NCBI RefSeq assembly: GCF_032854445.1
Contig: NC_088304.1
Location: 6,213,704 to 6,277,703, forward strand
Direction of reading: 5' to 3'
Source: Liolophura sinensis
Lineage: Eukaryota; Mollusca; Polyplacophora; Chitonida; Chitonidae
Length of the DNA: 64,000 nt
Below are positions 11,763 through 23,205 of this stretch, piece by piece. Each line of letters begins with the position of its first letter. Position 1 is the stretch's first letter. The notes beneath the pieces are model-generated. The model saw only the letters and a program-made list of their open reading frames with translations, made no database searches and was not told where the DNA came from. The position numbers were made by a program, and so were the translations under genes.

Positions 11763-11936
11763 CTAAGAGGCAAAAATCACAGGCAAACAAATTAACAGAA
11801 CGTGCATGGTGTCAAAGGAACACAAAATCAGGGGAGACAACTTTCCCCTAACAGCCTAACACTTTTTCAGACAATTGTCTACCTTGAACCGCATTTCTAC
11901 ACAGTTGGATATAAGTAACAGTATGATCCCCGTGAC

Positions 11937-11990
11937 ATGGCTGAAATATGGCCGATGGGACGTTAATGATGCATTAATCATTCATAAATA
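11937..11990 (+). mobile_element. Third SINE-like 3' fragment
   Basis: 'acatggctgaaatatggccg' leads to 'gggacgttaatgatg' and an 'aatcattcat' end. The same layout occurs at about 19600-19680 and 27970-28033, resembling the ends of the other SINEs. Confidence 0.6.
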
Positions 11991-12186
11991 ATGTGATAAT
12001 ATATCTGTATTTCAGACTTTCTATGTATAAACTGGGGCTGAAACTCTTCCAGCTACTATTTCACTTGCCAGACAAGAGGGTTGGTGTAATACAGAAAAGG
12101 AAACATAGATATATGATGTAATATGCGATAGTCATCGAGTAACGAGGAAGTTGTGGGATTCTTCACGTAAGTTGAAAGTCTGATGC

Positions 12187-12242
12187 AAAAACAAAACAAA
12201 ACAAAACAACAAAACAACAAAAAAAAAACAACAAAATAAAAA
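12187..12242. repeat. A-rich simple repeat (AAAAC)n
   Basis: Low-complexity run of aaaac and aac units; possibly a retroposon tail. Confidence 0.85.
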
Positions 12243-13059
12243 CGATATCTCCTGTTCAGCTGTGGTAATCAGTTATAATTGGCTAATACGCATGACATAA
12301 CAATTTTTGCATTTCAAGCATAAAGACAACATCACAATACAGCCGCATGTTTATTATCACAGTGAGAGACAGAAAGAGCTGGGCGTTGGGGACGTCGCCT
12401 TCTGTTCGGAGCAGTTTGACGACTAAGGCGCGCTGACTGGCTAATATTTACATGGAGACCAGCCAATCATGTCGCTTCCAGTACTTTTATCGTGTTTTCT
12501 TATTACAGTCAATAATCTTTAGACCCCTCGTTCAAGCTTCAGGAAAATTCAGATAAATTAAATGTATAACTACTAGTATTCTTGAAAAGTGTTTACGTTA
12601 GACAACCTTGAAGAACACTATGTTGTCTTTTCTTTCATAGCTGAAATACATGTAGTAATATTTCGTTTCGGACAACCGTTACGTCACATCATTTATTTTG
12701 TGTTGTTTATTAAGTTTCATTTTATAAACTACAGCGGAGAAGTAACTTCCAATATATTGAACGAGACTTCATTACGTCGTGTTGACGTCTGGCCGAGAAG
12801 AGAGAGACTCAGGTTCAGCTCCGAGTGGGGCCTAGACTTGATTTGAGATGTTGTGCTGTATTGTGCTGTTACAACTCATTCACTAAATGGATGTCAAAAG
12901 GAGAAGCACTGAATTTACGTATCCCTAATACAAACACGTATACCTCAAATCCTTGTCTGAAAACTATAGATTTATACCAAAGCGGGAAATTAGGTCTTGT
13001 GTAAAATTGAGAAGCTGGGGCGATTCTCTAAGGCTATAGATTGTAATTGGTAGACCACT

Positions 13060-13313
13060 TATTTATTTATTTATTTGTTTAGTACTTTATGCCGTGCTAA
13101 GAAATATTTCACTTTTACGACTGCGGCTGGCATAGAAAATCACGCAGAGCCCGGAGGAAACCCACAACCATCCACAGGCTGGGGAACATCTGCCCACGTA
13201 CGGCCGGAGAGGAAGCCAGCATAAGCTGTCGAACTCACCTCGACCACCGTGGTGGAAGACTCCTGGGTCATTGCGCCATGCTGGCGTACTAACCCCCTCA
13301 GCCACGAAGGCTC
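13060..13313 (-). mobile_element. Main SINE, nearly full-length, minus orientation
   Basis: Starts with the (TTTA)n tail, then 'actttatgccgtgctaagaa', 'gcccggaggaaacccacaac', 'cgtacggccggagaggaagc' and the inverted tRNA-like head ending in 'cagccacgaaggctcc'. Diverged relative to the copies at 40.7 and 44.8 kb, so older. Confidence 0.9.
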
Positions 13314-13837
13314 CTACTCTCCTTCGTCAGAGGACCTATGCATTAATCATGTCTAATAAACCGGATGTCAGCATATATAATGATTCAGCGATGGTATCTG
13401 GCATATGAGTAAATTTCAAGCTGTCAGGCATATGTAATGTATTAGTATATGTTACTTTTTTGTTGACAAAGGCTTTCTTTACAACTTTCGTCATATTTTG
13501 CAGCCGTGTATTCACAAAAGGGATATTAAATTTTCATTGACCGAGTTTTTAACCCATTTATAAAGAATGAGAGATTTTTAAACTTACATCAAGTACGCGT
13601 ACACCTCACCTACTTTGTTACATTTATGTGAGCTGATACTGACAAGAGACGCAAAGATCCAGGGGGTTCGATTCATCCGGATTAGGTCCATATGACGTTA
13701 ACCACTCAGTTACTCATTTATCTCGACTAAGCGCATCATGACGAATTAACAAACATCAATCTCATTAGTTCATTTTTCTATTAAATAAATATAATTTTCA
13801 TCCTCTGGTCATTTTTCATGGTTCAGGAGAATCTATG

Positions 13838-14090
13838 CGTCGAAACAGACATTCGTATACCAACCGTCAATAAGGACGTTCCCGGTCAATAAGGCCACTT
13901 CCCGAAACGACGTATAACACAAACCACCAAAGAACTAAGAAAGTGTATGAAGTAGGAAAACAGGACGGAATCATGCAAAGAGAGGCAGTCAACAGTTTTT
14001 AATGAAGTTGGAAAGACGCAATGTTCTAGGCGACTGAGTGAATTTGGTATTCAAATCGTGTACCATGTTGGAATATTAGTTGTCGACAGA
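13838..14090 (+). repeat. Dispersed repeat family R1 copy
   Basis: Blocks 'cgaaacagacattcgtatac', 'cttcccgaaacgacgtataa', 'accaaagaactaagaaagtg', 'ggcagtcaacagtttttaat' and 'attcaaatcgtgtaccatg' are shared in order with the copy at 51744-52010 and, inverted, with that at about 5400-5565. Confidence 0.8.
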
Positions 14091-15535
14091 AAGCCCTTAA
14101 GTCTTCATATAAAGCAGCTTATAACAATATATTTATGTTTATTAGAGTGCTAAGTTTTCTTCTCAGGCATAAATTGTTATATACAATATTGTATCAAGCG
14201 TGATATCTTATATAGAATGACATGTTCTGCGTGTTTTAACATGTCAGTTTCATCTGTTTTCTCAAGATTTCTCACAAATGTCTTGTGTCTTGTCTTGAAC
14301 AGAAAGATCTCCAGGATATAGCGGAGAGGACATGCTAAAGGGGCGTAAGCTATAATCATTCATGTAAAGAAGCAGCAATTACGTACGACCTTGCTGTTTA
14401 CCCTGGCGTCGTGTTAACCTTTGTCTTAGGCGCAGAAATCGCCTTGTGCTTTTACTACGTGTATTTTGGGCGAAATTCCAAATGAAATATTAAACTGCCA
14501 AAACATGAAAGATAAATATGCTTGCAGGTAAAATATCAAAGGGAATATGACGTGCAGAGGAATTAATGGTGACATTTTTAAAAACCATTTCCTAAACCCG
14601 GTGTTACAGCAATGAGAACGTGTTTGAACACTCCTTTGCATGAAAGGTGCATGCCAATTGACTTTGACTATCATGACTATGGCGTAGGTGGGAGTATTTC
14701 CGGAATTCCTATAAAATCTATTTCTTGACAAAATCATAATTAGAGTGTTCTACAAACCACTTCAAACATACAATGCTAATACACTTGAGGATGTCTGTTC
14801 TAATTTACCTTGGGCGTTGGCCCTTTTGTTACTTCCGGTGTTGTTATTTAACCCATGTGTTTAAACAGTGACGGCTTTGAATTAAAACTGGCGTTGGACA
14901 TTCTGCATGAAGTCAAATTCATGTACGAAAAAATCCAACACAAAGGGAGCGGATATCAACCCCTCTCTTGACGTCTTTTTGTAAACAAAACCAGACTTCC
15001 CTTCCTTTCAGTACATATTGTATTCCGTTTCATCGAACTGCAAGGGCACAAACACAACGTTTTCAGAGACATCTGTTTTCATTAGAAAACAGAAAGACTC
15101 TCATCTTAAATAGGAATTTAGTAAACTAGTCATTTCCTGAACATAAATATGTAATACGAATACGGTAATAATTAATGTCAAGGACTTTCTGTATATATTC
15201 AAACCATTTGTCTACCGAAGTTATGTGCATATTTTTCGCATGAGATCCGGTTGTGCAAAGTGGCAATTAAGGAAGTTTAATTTGCATAAGGACCAAATTA
15301 CGATTAGTTATGCAGCGGAATCAGCTTTTAATATTTTTTGTCCGAATAAAATTAAATATGCGCTGGTAAACCACCCGTTACAATACATGAGTACTGCTTT
15401 GACGTTTCACAGGTTGCAAGTTCGAACCCTCACAACTCACGGCTGGAGTTCACCCTGATTCACCTGCCAGAGGTCGACGGTTTGCTCCAGGCAATCTGGT
15501 TTCATGCAATCCATCAACCTGACCCTTAAGGCATA
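14091..15535. other. Non-coding stretch
   Basis: No splice-bounded exon was recognised. A B-box-like 'ttgcaagttcgaaccc' near 15413 hints at a degraded tRNA-derived sequence. Confidence 0.35.
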
Positions 15536-15764
15536 TATTTATTTATTTATCTGATTGTGGTTTATCTCGTACTCAAGAATATTTCATTTATACGACGGGG
15601 GTCAGCATTATATAGGTGTGGTGGTGGTGGTGGGGGGGGGGGGGGGACCAGGCAGAATCCATGGAGGGCAAACCCACGATCATCTGCAGGTTGCTAGGGG
15701 ACCGTCGGCAACTTAACACCGGAAGGGAAGACAGCATGAGCTGGACCTGAGCTCCCAAGCTCCC
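15536..15764 (-). mobile_element. Main SINE, head-truncated, minus orientation
   Basis: Tail 'atttatttatttatctgatt', then 'ctcgtactcaagaatatttc', 'gaccaggcagaatcc' and 'gacagcatgagctggacctg'. The interior carries a (GGT)n then G-run expansion at about 15618-15648. The tRNA-like head is missing and the element abuts a (TA)n tract. Confidence 0.85.
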
Positions 15765-15770
15765 AATATA

Positions 15771-15857
<87 letters not shown>
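15765..15857. repeat. (TA)n microsatellite
   Basis: About 45 uninterrupted TA units after 'tatatatttatata'. Confidence 0.95.
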
Positions 15858-15861
<4 letters not shown>

Positions 15862-15944
15862 AATTTCAAAATAAGCCAAAAATCACCAATCGGTGGCATT
15901 CATACAACATCTTTGTTCAGTCATTTCATTTCAAGTTTTCGAGT

Positions 15945-15950
15945 TTTATT
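15945..15950 (-). promoter_or_regulatory. Candidate poly(A) signal
   Basis: Reads AATAAA on the minus strand about 195 bases downstream of the stop at 16144-16146, in the right place to end the phospholipase-type transcript. The hexamer alone is weak evidence in AT-rich DNA. Confidence 0.45.
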
Positions 15951-16143
15951 CATAAAATGATACAATAGTTTGTTTTGTCCACGTAAATTTGTTTAACTGT
16001 GAGCCATATATTCACTTGTATCTGCCCCTCTCTTTAAACTGTTCTCCCATTCATTCGCAAAGTAGCATGAACCTTGTCTCGTGAAGCGGTTATGGCGATT
16101 TGAATGAGTATGATGTGAACACGATTAATCACGATAAATCAGT

Positions 16144-16409
16144 TCAGAACCGTGCATTCTCCATCACGGAAGCGGATATTGTCCTTGTAAAGTTTTTACA
16201 TTTTGTGTACCATTCGTCCCAGTGAGTGCAGATGTCCTCGTCTCTTTCCTTGAAACACCTCAGCTTGATGACATTGAAATAGAGATTAGCCACCTCTTTG
16301 CTAAGCGGCCCCTTTGAGTCTCGGAGACAAGAATAAAACGCCTCTGAGCAGTTGCAGTGAGGGAGGGGCCAGGGATGAATGTTGAAATGCTCATACTGGA
16401 ATGTCCAAC
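16144..16409 (-). CDS. Terminal exon, group III phospholipase A2-like
   Basis: After 'caatccgtttcag' a 266-base exon (phase 1 in) runs to a TGA stop. It encodes GWTFQYEHFNIHPWPLPHCN, then SEAFYSCLRDSKG, then NLYFNVIKLRCF and a tail with two further Cys. The order HCxCxxxFxxCL...YFNVxxxxCF is the C-terminal signature of secreted group III phospholipase A2, Ca2+-dependent enzymes that hydrolyse the sn-2 ester of phospholipids. In the family this block follows the exon carrying the calcium loop and the CCxxHD catalytic helix; that core is not in this exon. It probably ends the gene that starts at 28345: exons at 21652 and here are phase-1 compatible, but the linkage over 12 kb is inferred. Confidence 0.75.
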
Positions 16410-16499
16410 CTGAAACGGATTGTTTTAAAATGGTTTCAGTGTGATACATCATTTCCAGAAAAAAACAATTGTTACAGGTATTATTTCAGGAGTAATTTA

Positions 16500-16760
16500 A
16501 TCCTAATTTATATATATAGATTTTCTGCATTCGCGTAAACAAAAATCTAGATTTTCTGGATTTAATTTATACCGAAAATATACTTTTTTTTGATTCACTG
16601 ATATAAAAATTTAAATTTTCAGGATTCATTTTTTCCAAAAATTTCGATTCATCTGGATTTATTTATATAAAAATCTAGATTTTCTGAACTCATTTATATA
16701 AAAAAAAATTCAGGATTCTTTTATACAAAAAATCTAAATTTTCAGGATTCATTTCAACGA
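16500..16760. repeat. Imperfect AT-rich repeats
   Basis: Roughly six units around 'atataaaaatctagattttc' followed by 'tggattcattt', with variable spacers. It lies in the intron just upstream of the terminal phospholipase-like exon. Confidence 0.7.
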
Positions 16761-18477
16761 CGTAAAAATTGAACATAATCACATAGAATCAATTTCTGAA
16801 AGTGGTAATTTGACTGAAGTTTAATCTGTCTTTTCTATAATGCTTAACTGACAGACATCGTTATCAGGGTTATTTCAATTGTACAACCGTAGCAATGCCC
16901 ATGAGTAGAGGGAAGCAGATGAGACAAGTTAAAAGGCACCGCGCTTCCCCGATGCCTGGGAAAGCTCCTGATGTCTTGACACACATGTACCAGTGTGAAC
17001 CGGATTAGAAGATGTCACCCCATCGATCAGGGGATCAGAAATAGCTGGGCCTCTTCAGGTAACGTCATAACTTGGGAGGGGGAGGACGGGGGGGGGGGGG
17101 GGGGCATCAAGTCACGTCAATGCTGTTAGATCCTTTGAGAAGCGGAGAATTTGAAAACCAGCCAGAGGCAGCCATTTCTGTCACGGCGCCATTTTGTACG
17201 ACCTAACCGAAACCAGATGGTTTTGTTGAAGTAATAGTAGTTGATTTTGTTTAACATGCGCGTGCTAAAGAACTACCTATTTAGCGGAACATTCTTTATG
17301 CATTAGTTTTCTTTTCTTCTGAGAAAACACTTTGTTTGTTCTGTTCATAGGCTAAAACAAGTATTTATCTAAGCTTCTCAGTGCTTTAAGAAAGGTCACT
17401 GAAAGCAAAATCTTGCTCCGCAATCCTCAAAGAGAGTTAAATCGGACGGCTGTTACAAAGCTCTATGTTAATTGTGTTAATTCCAGTTTAGGACGTTCAC
17501 CGTACTCACAAGAGAAAAGCAAAGTTGAATGTTTATCTGCTTATCTCTTCATCGTGTTCACTGTGAATATGGAATTTGTTGCTATCTCAGGAAGGGTTAA
17601 GCAGTTTTTCAAACACGCGTTTTCCTTAACACTTTCTGTTTTTGCTTTTGCAAGTTGAATTTTATAAAATAAAACCTTTCTTGTCTTGTGCCATTAGTGT
17701 ACTATGGGTTTGCTTTTCTGTAAAATCAATAAAAATCCAGTAAAACTGATTTATTTGATTTGTGAAAGATTTTTGGCGGCGTTATGGTTGAGGAGAATCG
17801 AACATATCTAGGGAAGTGACCCAAAGTTTGTCACGTCCTGAAAAGATCGCCCGAAAAAGCGATAGGAGATTCCATTGGCCAGGAGCTAGTGGACTTCCAA
17901 CAACAGCCAAAGGAACTGTCGGTCAACTATTTGCCTACAGAGCCATTTTCACACTGAACAAAGTATTCCCATCTTATCAAATTTTGTTAGGCGCTCCCAT
18001 AGTTACTGGGCTCTCTTTTGAGGTCAATTACTTTTTGGATTTTTTTTCTGTCGCTGTACCCAACCATGTGTTTACTGTTATAATATTTTGTTTACGCCTT
18101 TCAGTTGACAACTGACGTAACTCGTACATTGTGTGTGTGTATGTTTTTCTCGGTTCATCTAATGCTAATGTATGTTACTTTCAGAAGCCTTTGACACCCT
18201 AATTGCTTGGTAATGTAGAGTTTTCTCAAGTCATGTCAACACTTGAATGACGTTTGACTTGTGGTAAGACGTCATTTGAATTTTTTTTAGCACTCATAGT
18301 TTTCAGTATTATATCTTTTGTTTTTCCGCCAAAGGCGTACCAGTTGACCTGCTCTTTCAGTTATTGTTCTTCTGCCAAATGAATCGAGCATGGTATAAGT
18401 GAAAAACTCTTGAGAATGGGGTTGAGCAACAATCAAGCCATTATTGAAACCAAACAGCTGTTACATGTCACTATAAT
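16761..18477. other. Probable intron, poly-G tract, no exon recognised
   Basis: A poly-G run lies at about 17089-17104. Reading the minus strand by eye for CCxxHD or WCGxG codons gave nothing. A plus-strand 99-codon open stretch at 17816-18115 shows no family features. Confidence 0.4.
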
Positions 18478-18575
18478 ATTTATTTATTTGAATGGTGTTT
18501 TACGCCGTACTCAACAGCATTTTTACTTATACCACGGCGAACAGCAAACCCATGGCCATCCATAGCCAAACCCAT
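18478..18575 (-). mobile_element. Main SINE fragment
   Basis: 'atttatttatttgaatggtg', 'acgccgtactcaacagca' and 'aaacccatggccatccatag' match the 3' part of the SINE; the head is missing. Confidence 0.75.
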
Positions 18576-19599
18576 AACAAATGGCTTTCTTATTCTTAAA
18601 GAGAATGTGGCCAGCGGATGGGCACGGCCTTGGTGACATTATATGCTATAGTGTTCGTTGGCTTTATAGATAACTTGCTGAAAAAATGCTGGCAGCTAAT
18701 TTACATTTTTTTGTTATTATCTTGGACAAATGCCTTGTGGCGTGCATTATTCATTAGAATGGAAACGCTATTAAACAAAGTACCACACCACCATTGGACA
18801 AGTGCCAAAACTCCAAGCTACCGAGTACAAAAATGGCAATTAAAGAATTTTTCACTGCGGACTAATAGGTCCTCTAACATTAAATACTGAGCTTTGTTCA
18901 ATTTAATAACCTGTAAATCATTACCAAGGTGTACTTTAGGAGACAAAAGAAAAACGTTGAAATTTTTGGAACATTAACTTACTTACGATACAGAAACTCA
19001 CAGAGTTATTACGCAGGTCATTTAAAACATCTCGAGGCGAATTACTCCTCGAAATCCTCACCCGGAATTTATGCAGAAGAAATATAATCTGTGTGCATAT
19101 GTGTAAGCTCATGTTCTGAAGATATTATCAAATTACGATGTAGTGCTAAACACATACATAACACTAGAAAAAGCAGTGCATCAAAAAGAGGCAAGCATGC
19201 CATTAAAAAGGGAACAAGTTAGGATAAACAGTTCTTTCTGCAAAATATCATAAACTTGTTCTGTACCTGTAAGTCAACATTGCCATGGTCGTTCTTTATA
19301 AATGTATATATTTTATTTTTAGGCTTGATGTAACCGTTATGTGACATTATCGCCAGGTGTTTGTATTTATTTGACAGCTTATATTTCCTAGCGGGAAAAT
19401 AATCTAACACCTCAACTCCAGTTTTGAATACAGTTTGATTGATTAATAATTATGATCTAACCCACCTTGTCTTTATATAACACGAAGCGTGATTTATCAT
19501 AGTTTGCTTGGAAAAAAATGATCTTTAGGTTGAATGTGGCAGTTACGAAGACAATTGCCGTAATAAGAACGCAGAACAAATATGAATGATTATGGCATA
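18576..19599. other. Probable intron, nothing recognised
   Basis: No splice-bounded coding segment was found on either strand. Confidence 0.35.
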
Positions 19600-19680
19600 C
19601 AACAACGTACGCAGACATGGCTGAAGTATTGCCAATGTGGCGTTAAGCCGTAACCATTCATTTAAATGAATGAATGAATG
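19600..19680 (+). mobile_element. Third SINE-like 3' fragment
   Basis: 'cagacatggctgaagtattg', 'ccaatgtggcgttaagccgt' and an (AATG)n end match the fragments at about 11937 and 27970. Confidence 0.65.
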
Positions 19681-19779
19681 ATTATAGCCATATCGTGGCG
19701 AGATCATTCATTTATAAAGCATGGTCGACTATATTTTTAGCCATATGTGAGCTGATATGACGGCGTTTAAATAAAGCAT

Positions 19780-20000
19780 CGATTTCAACTCTATAGATTG
19801 ATTTAAAGAATGACCGATCTAAAGATAGGCTGACTTTTTAACTTAGTTAATTAATTTTTGTATTTGCTGACTGATTTTACACTTACAGATTTATAGATTG
19901 ACTGACTGAGTTATAAATTTACTGATTTGTAGATCGACTGATTGAAGTATAGATTGATTGATTTGTAGACTGATTGATTTATAAACTGTCTAGTCTATAT
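19780..20000. repeat. Imperfect GATT/GACT-rich repeat tract
   Basis: Short units of the type 'gattgatttgtagactgat' recur irregularly with TATA spacers. Confidence 0.6.
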
Positions 20001-20275
20001 ATGTCATATAAACTGAGTGACAAACGCATTGATTCCAGGGCAGATAACCCAAATTGAAACTGGAAATCGTGAATATCTGACGAACATGCTAGGTAACCAA
20101 CACGCTGACCAACTCATTCACTAATCGACTAAGCAACCGACGAACTGATTGACATCCAATGTCACCCAACTCACATTAGTTACGTAGCTAACCGTGGCTG
20201 TATTACAGATATCAGCGCAGATAACAATCATATCACCCCACCACACCCCGACGTATATATTAACACCGGAGGCCA

Positions 20276-20519
20276 GTGTGACAGAGGGGGTTAGGAGGGT
20301 GCCGGTGCGGCACAATGACCCAGGAACCTCAAATGCGGTCACTGTGAGTTCAAGTTCAGCTCATGCCGGCTTCCTCTCTGGCGGTACGTGGTAAGGTCTG
20401 ATAGCAGTCTGCGGATTGTTGTTGTCTGCCCGGTTTCCTTCCACTATAATGCTGGCCGCCGTCGTAGAAGTGAAGTAGTCTTGAGTATACACCAATCATT
20501 TAAATAAATAAATAAATAT
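20276..20519 (+). mobile_element. Main SINE, nearly full-length, plus orientation
   Basis: tRNA-like head 'gggggttaggagggtgccgg' and 'actgtgagttcaagttcagc' (B box), then 'cggcttcctctctggcggta', 'aatgctggccgccgtcgtag' and the (AAATA)n tail. It sits 25 bases from an oppositely oriented copy. Confidence 0.9.
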
Positions 20520-20544
20520 TAACACTATTTTATTTCCTGTCAGC

Positions 20545-20823
20545 GTTTATTTATTTATTTCATTGGTGTTTTACGCCGTACTCAAGAATATTTCATTTAT
20601 ACGATGGCGGCCAGCATTATGGTGGGAAGAAACCGGGCAGAGCCGGGGGGGAAACCCACTATCATGCGCAGGTTGTTAGAACACCTTCCCACGTACGGGA
20701 AGTAATTTTTTCTGAGAGGAAGACAGCATGAGCTGGACTTGAACTCACTGCGACCGCATTGGTGAGAGGCTCCTGGGCCATTACGCTGCGCTAGCGCGCT
20801 AACCAATTGAGCCACGGGGGCCC
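20545..20823 (-). mobile_element. Main SINE, full-length, minus orientation
   Basis: Tail, 'gttttacgccgtactcaaga', 'cggccagcattatggtggga', 'gaggaagacagcatgagctg' and the head end 'aattgagccacgggggccc'. It is tail-to-tail with the copy at 20276-20519. Confidence 0.92.
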
Positions 20824-21174
20824 CCTGTCAGCGTTTAAGCCATTGATTTGTTTTTGTGCCTAAATACTGCCTGACCTTCGTGACGGTAAGCGGTTTGTGG
20901 AAGACCACTTGTCTTTCACCAGTATTATGTGCATTTTTACACGTCACAAGTTTATCAGTAACTTGCCAAAGGCTGGTGGTTTGTTCCGTGTAATTTGGTG
21001 ACATCCACTCCTAAAGGTTCACGCCATCGTGTAAGAGAAAACATCTTGTCGATGCTGTCATAGCATAACAATGACATAAAAAAGTAAGTCCATCTAAATA
21101 AATAATTACAAATTATACCAATCAACCATGCAATCAGTGAACTGTCTGATCTATGTACAGATGACTTAAACCGT

Positions 21175-21199
21175 CCCCCCCCCCCCCCCCCCCCCCCCC
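21175..21199. repeat. Poly-C tract, about 25 bases
   Basis: An uninterrupted C run beginning after 'ccgt'; its length is likely to be uncertain in assembly. Confidence 0.95.
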
Positions 21200-21215
21200 A
21201 ATTCCACCCTCATAC

Positions 21216-21354
21216 CTGGAATGGAGACACTGCACGAATGGAGCTGTTTGCAACATTTGTCGGTAGATGGATCCACTACGTCGTTTCCTGTTTTCAACTG
21301 GTGTCCACGGAGACTGCACATTGATGTACCTGTCGATTAAAGGGTATCTTTCCG
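21216..21354 (-). CDS. Candidate exon, unknown product
   Basis: On the minus strand 'atttatgttcag' precedes a 139-base open segment ending CATTCCAG|GTATGAG. It encodes ERYPLIDRYINVQSPWTP, then ENRKRRSGSIYRQ and QTAPFVQCLHS, a plausible basic peptide. The phases (1 in, 2 out) do not fit the phospholipase-like exons around it, so it would need a further exon, an alternative transcript or another gene. No family was recognised. Confidence 0.35.
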
Positions 21355-21651
21355 CTGAACATAAATTAGCCAAATTTTAAAAAAATCCTAAACAAAAACT
21401 TTAGCTATTAGAAACGGATTATAAATAATCCCTTCTGTCAAAAGTAATGTCGAGGTTTACTAGAATCGAAAGGCCGGTTTTAGATAATTCATTTTGCAAG
21501 TCCAAAATCCAAAAACCTCTGTATCACGTTACTGATAAAAGTGGTATATTTGCAAAAACTGACATTTAATTATGCAACACTTGTAATCATGCAAAGTGTT
21601 AATTTGGTTACTATTTAGGGCACTGTGGGCAGTGGGTGAACATTCTCGTAC

Positions 21652-21733
21652 CCGGTATCCCTTTGTGCAGACTTTGCCTCAGCTTGGCTTCTTTGAAGTT
21701 ACCCGGATCTGGCTCCCCTGGTGTCCAACGTAA
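21652..21733 (-). CDS. Internal exon, probable group III PLA2-type gene
   Basis: 'ctatttgtttaag' precedes an 82-base segment (phase 0 in, phase 1 out at ATACCGG|GTACGA). It encodes LRWTPGEPDPGNF, then KEAKLRQSLHKGIPG. In group III phospholipases a basic stretch ending in PGT comes immediately before the WCGxG calcium loop, and this exon stops at that point. The next exon should therefore start with the calcium loop in phase 1; it was not found. If the donor is not used, the frame runs on to a stop after a short Cys-containing tail (THCPQCPK), which is an alternative end. Confidence 0.45.
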
Positions 21734-21796
21734 CTTAAACAAATAGCGAAAAGAATGGAGAAGTAAGTCTTCGGTCTTGAGTCGGTATATTCCGTC

Positions 21797-21873
21797 AGTC
21801 CCAAGGCTGGTGTCAGTATCGTGTTGCTGTGCCATGTCTGGTGTGTTCGGCATGGCATTCAAGTGATGCAGCA
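21797..21873 (+). mobile_element. Second SINE family fragment
   Basis: 'ggctggtgtcagtatcgtgt', 'ccatgtctggtgtgttcggc' and 'agtgatgcagcactttaa' match the body of the copies at 9.4 and 11.4 kb. Confidence 0.65.
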
Positions 21874-22279
21874 CTTTAATAAGCCAGCACTGCGATGCAT
21901 AGTACATATTACCGACATTCTAGAGGGCGAGTGTATATAAAAACTGAGCCAGGATTATTACTAAATCGTATTAGATTTAAGAGGATTAGCCGTGTTGTGT
22001 ACTTGATACACCGAGTGGACTTTCTATAGATGATACCGTATAACCAACTGTTTAGTACATTTCATTTCATTTCGTTCACCACATAAATATAGCAGAAGTG
22101 TACAAATACATATATATTAGCTTTAATTTTTTTCTGTCCCTATATCAGAAAACGCGTTTGATTTCAATGATTGTCATTTTGTCGACAACACTGTCCTCAA
22201 ATTGCAAACCGGATTTAGCATTAGTATAAACAGTTACATTTCACACAGGTCGTGCTGTTATAATATATAAACGACTCAC

Positions 22280-22369
22280 TACTTTCCTGATGAAGCGCTT
22301 ACACGCCCGCGTCACCAGCCGAACATCGGTCATCTGTATCATTTGCCCAGACGTCTGCTTCACAATGGC
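22280..22369 (-). CDS. Internal exon, probable PLA2-type gene prodomain
   Basis: 'gatgctccgcag' precedes a 90-base exon (30 codons, phase 0-0) ending at GTA|GTGAGT. It encodes AIVKQTSGQMIQMTDVRLV, then TRACKRFIRKV. It fits in phase between the signal-peptide exon (phase-0 end at 28118) and the exon at 21652 (phase-0 start). The single Cys in an amphipathic basic stretch resembles the region before the catalytic domain in group III phospholipases, but the likeness is weak; the exon call rests on splice sites, length and phase. Confidence 0.5.
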
Positions 22370-22971
22370 CTGCGGAGCATCACAAAACAATAGACTAATT
22401 AAAATATAATGAGTTTGCACCAAAAAGTACAGGGCACTAACGTTTTCTTGGTGCGGTATGGTAGGTCGCCCTAAAATGTTCTGACAGAGGGAATTGACCA
22501 GATTTATGACTAATAAAAACAAAACAGGTACACACTTGTGGAGCAGGGATGAAAAGAAACTCTAGGTTTCTTAAGTTTTACAATGAATATAATTCTCCTG
22601 TAAGTAAATATGGACAGGGCGTTCAGTGTCTCTGGAACTCTGCTTCATAGCTGTGTCTAATTCGAATTCGAATTGTGTCTAATGTGCGCATATGGCTGAG
22701 ATACTGCACACCACTAATACAGTAGTTCTTTGTAAGTCGGACATCAAAGTCCGCATAACCTGGGTAATGGTATCTCTGTTCTGTATCTAGTAGGTAAGCG
22801 AATCTTCAGCTTTTGATCTGCGCTATACAACAAAATCAACGTCGACTATCGAAGAGTTCAGCATTTTTTAACCGGGGAACGGCAACAAAAATGACAAAAA
22901 TTCACAGCACTGATTTGATCTCAAGACTAGGATGTTGCAAGGCAACACTGGATACACGAAATTATAATGTA

Positions 22972-23203
22972 CAGGGTGTCCCAAGAAGTCGTGCACCATC
23001 CAGGTTGAGGTTGAATGCTGGAGCTACAGAGCGGTGTGTTGCTCCATCTCTTCCAAACAAAAACCGATTCATCTCTTTCCTGTACTATTAGTTTATTAGC
23101 CATAATTAACTCTGAAAGAGAGAAAAAATTTAAAATCAGTATGAAATCTGAAACACAGAAAAAATAGAAAATCAGGATGATGCACGACTTCTGGGACACC
23201 CTG
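22972..23203. mobile_element. MITE with about 30-bp inverted repeats, Tc1/mariner-like
   Basis: The left end 'cagggtgtcccaagaagtcg' and right end 'cgacttctgggacaccctg' are near-perfect inverted repeats extending about 30 bases, flanked by TA on both sides (22970-22971 and 23204-23205). The length is 232 bp with no transposase. CAGGGTGTCCCA termini and TA duplication are typical of non-autonomous Tc1/mariner elements. Confidence 0.85.
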
Positions 23204-23205
23204 TA

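Noticed and set aside
15694-15879. Open frame with a long Ile-Tyr repeat
   Set aside because: Translation of a (TA)n microsatellite.
17816-18115. 99-codon plus-strand open frame
   Set aside because: No domain, poor codon bias, no matching splice sites, and opposed to all host exons; consistent with chance.
18781-18800. WCG codons on the minus strand, tested as the phospholipase calcium loop
   Set aside because: No following Gly, no CCxxHD downstream, and no splice boundaries.
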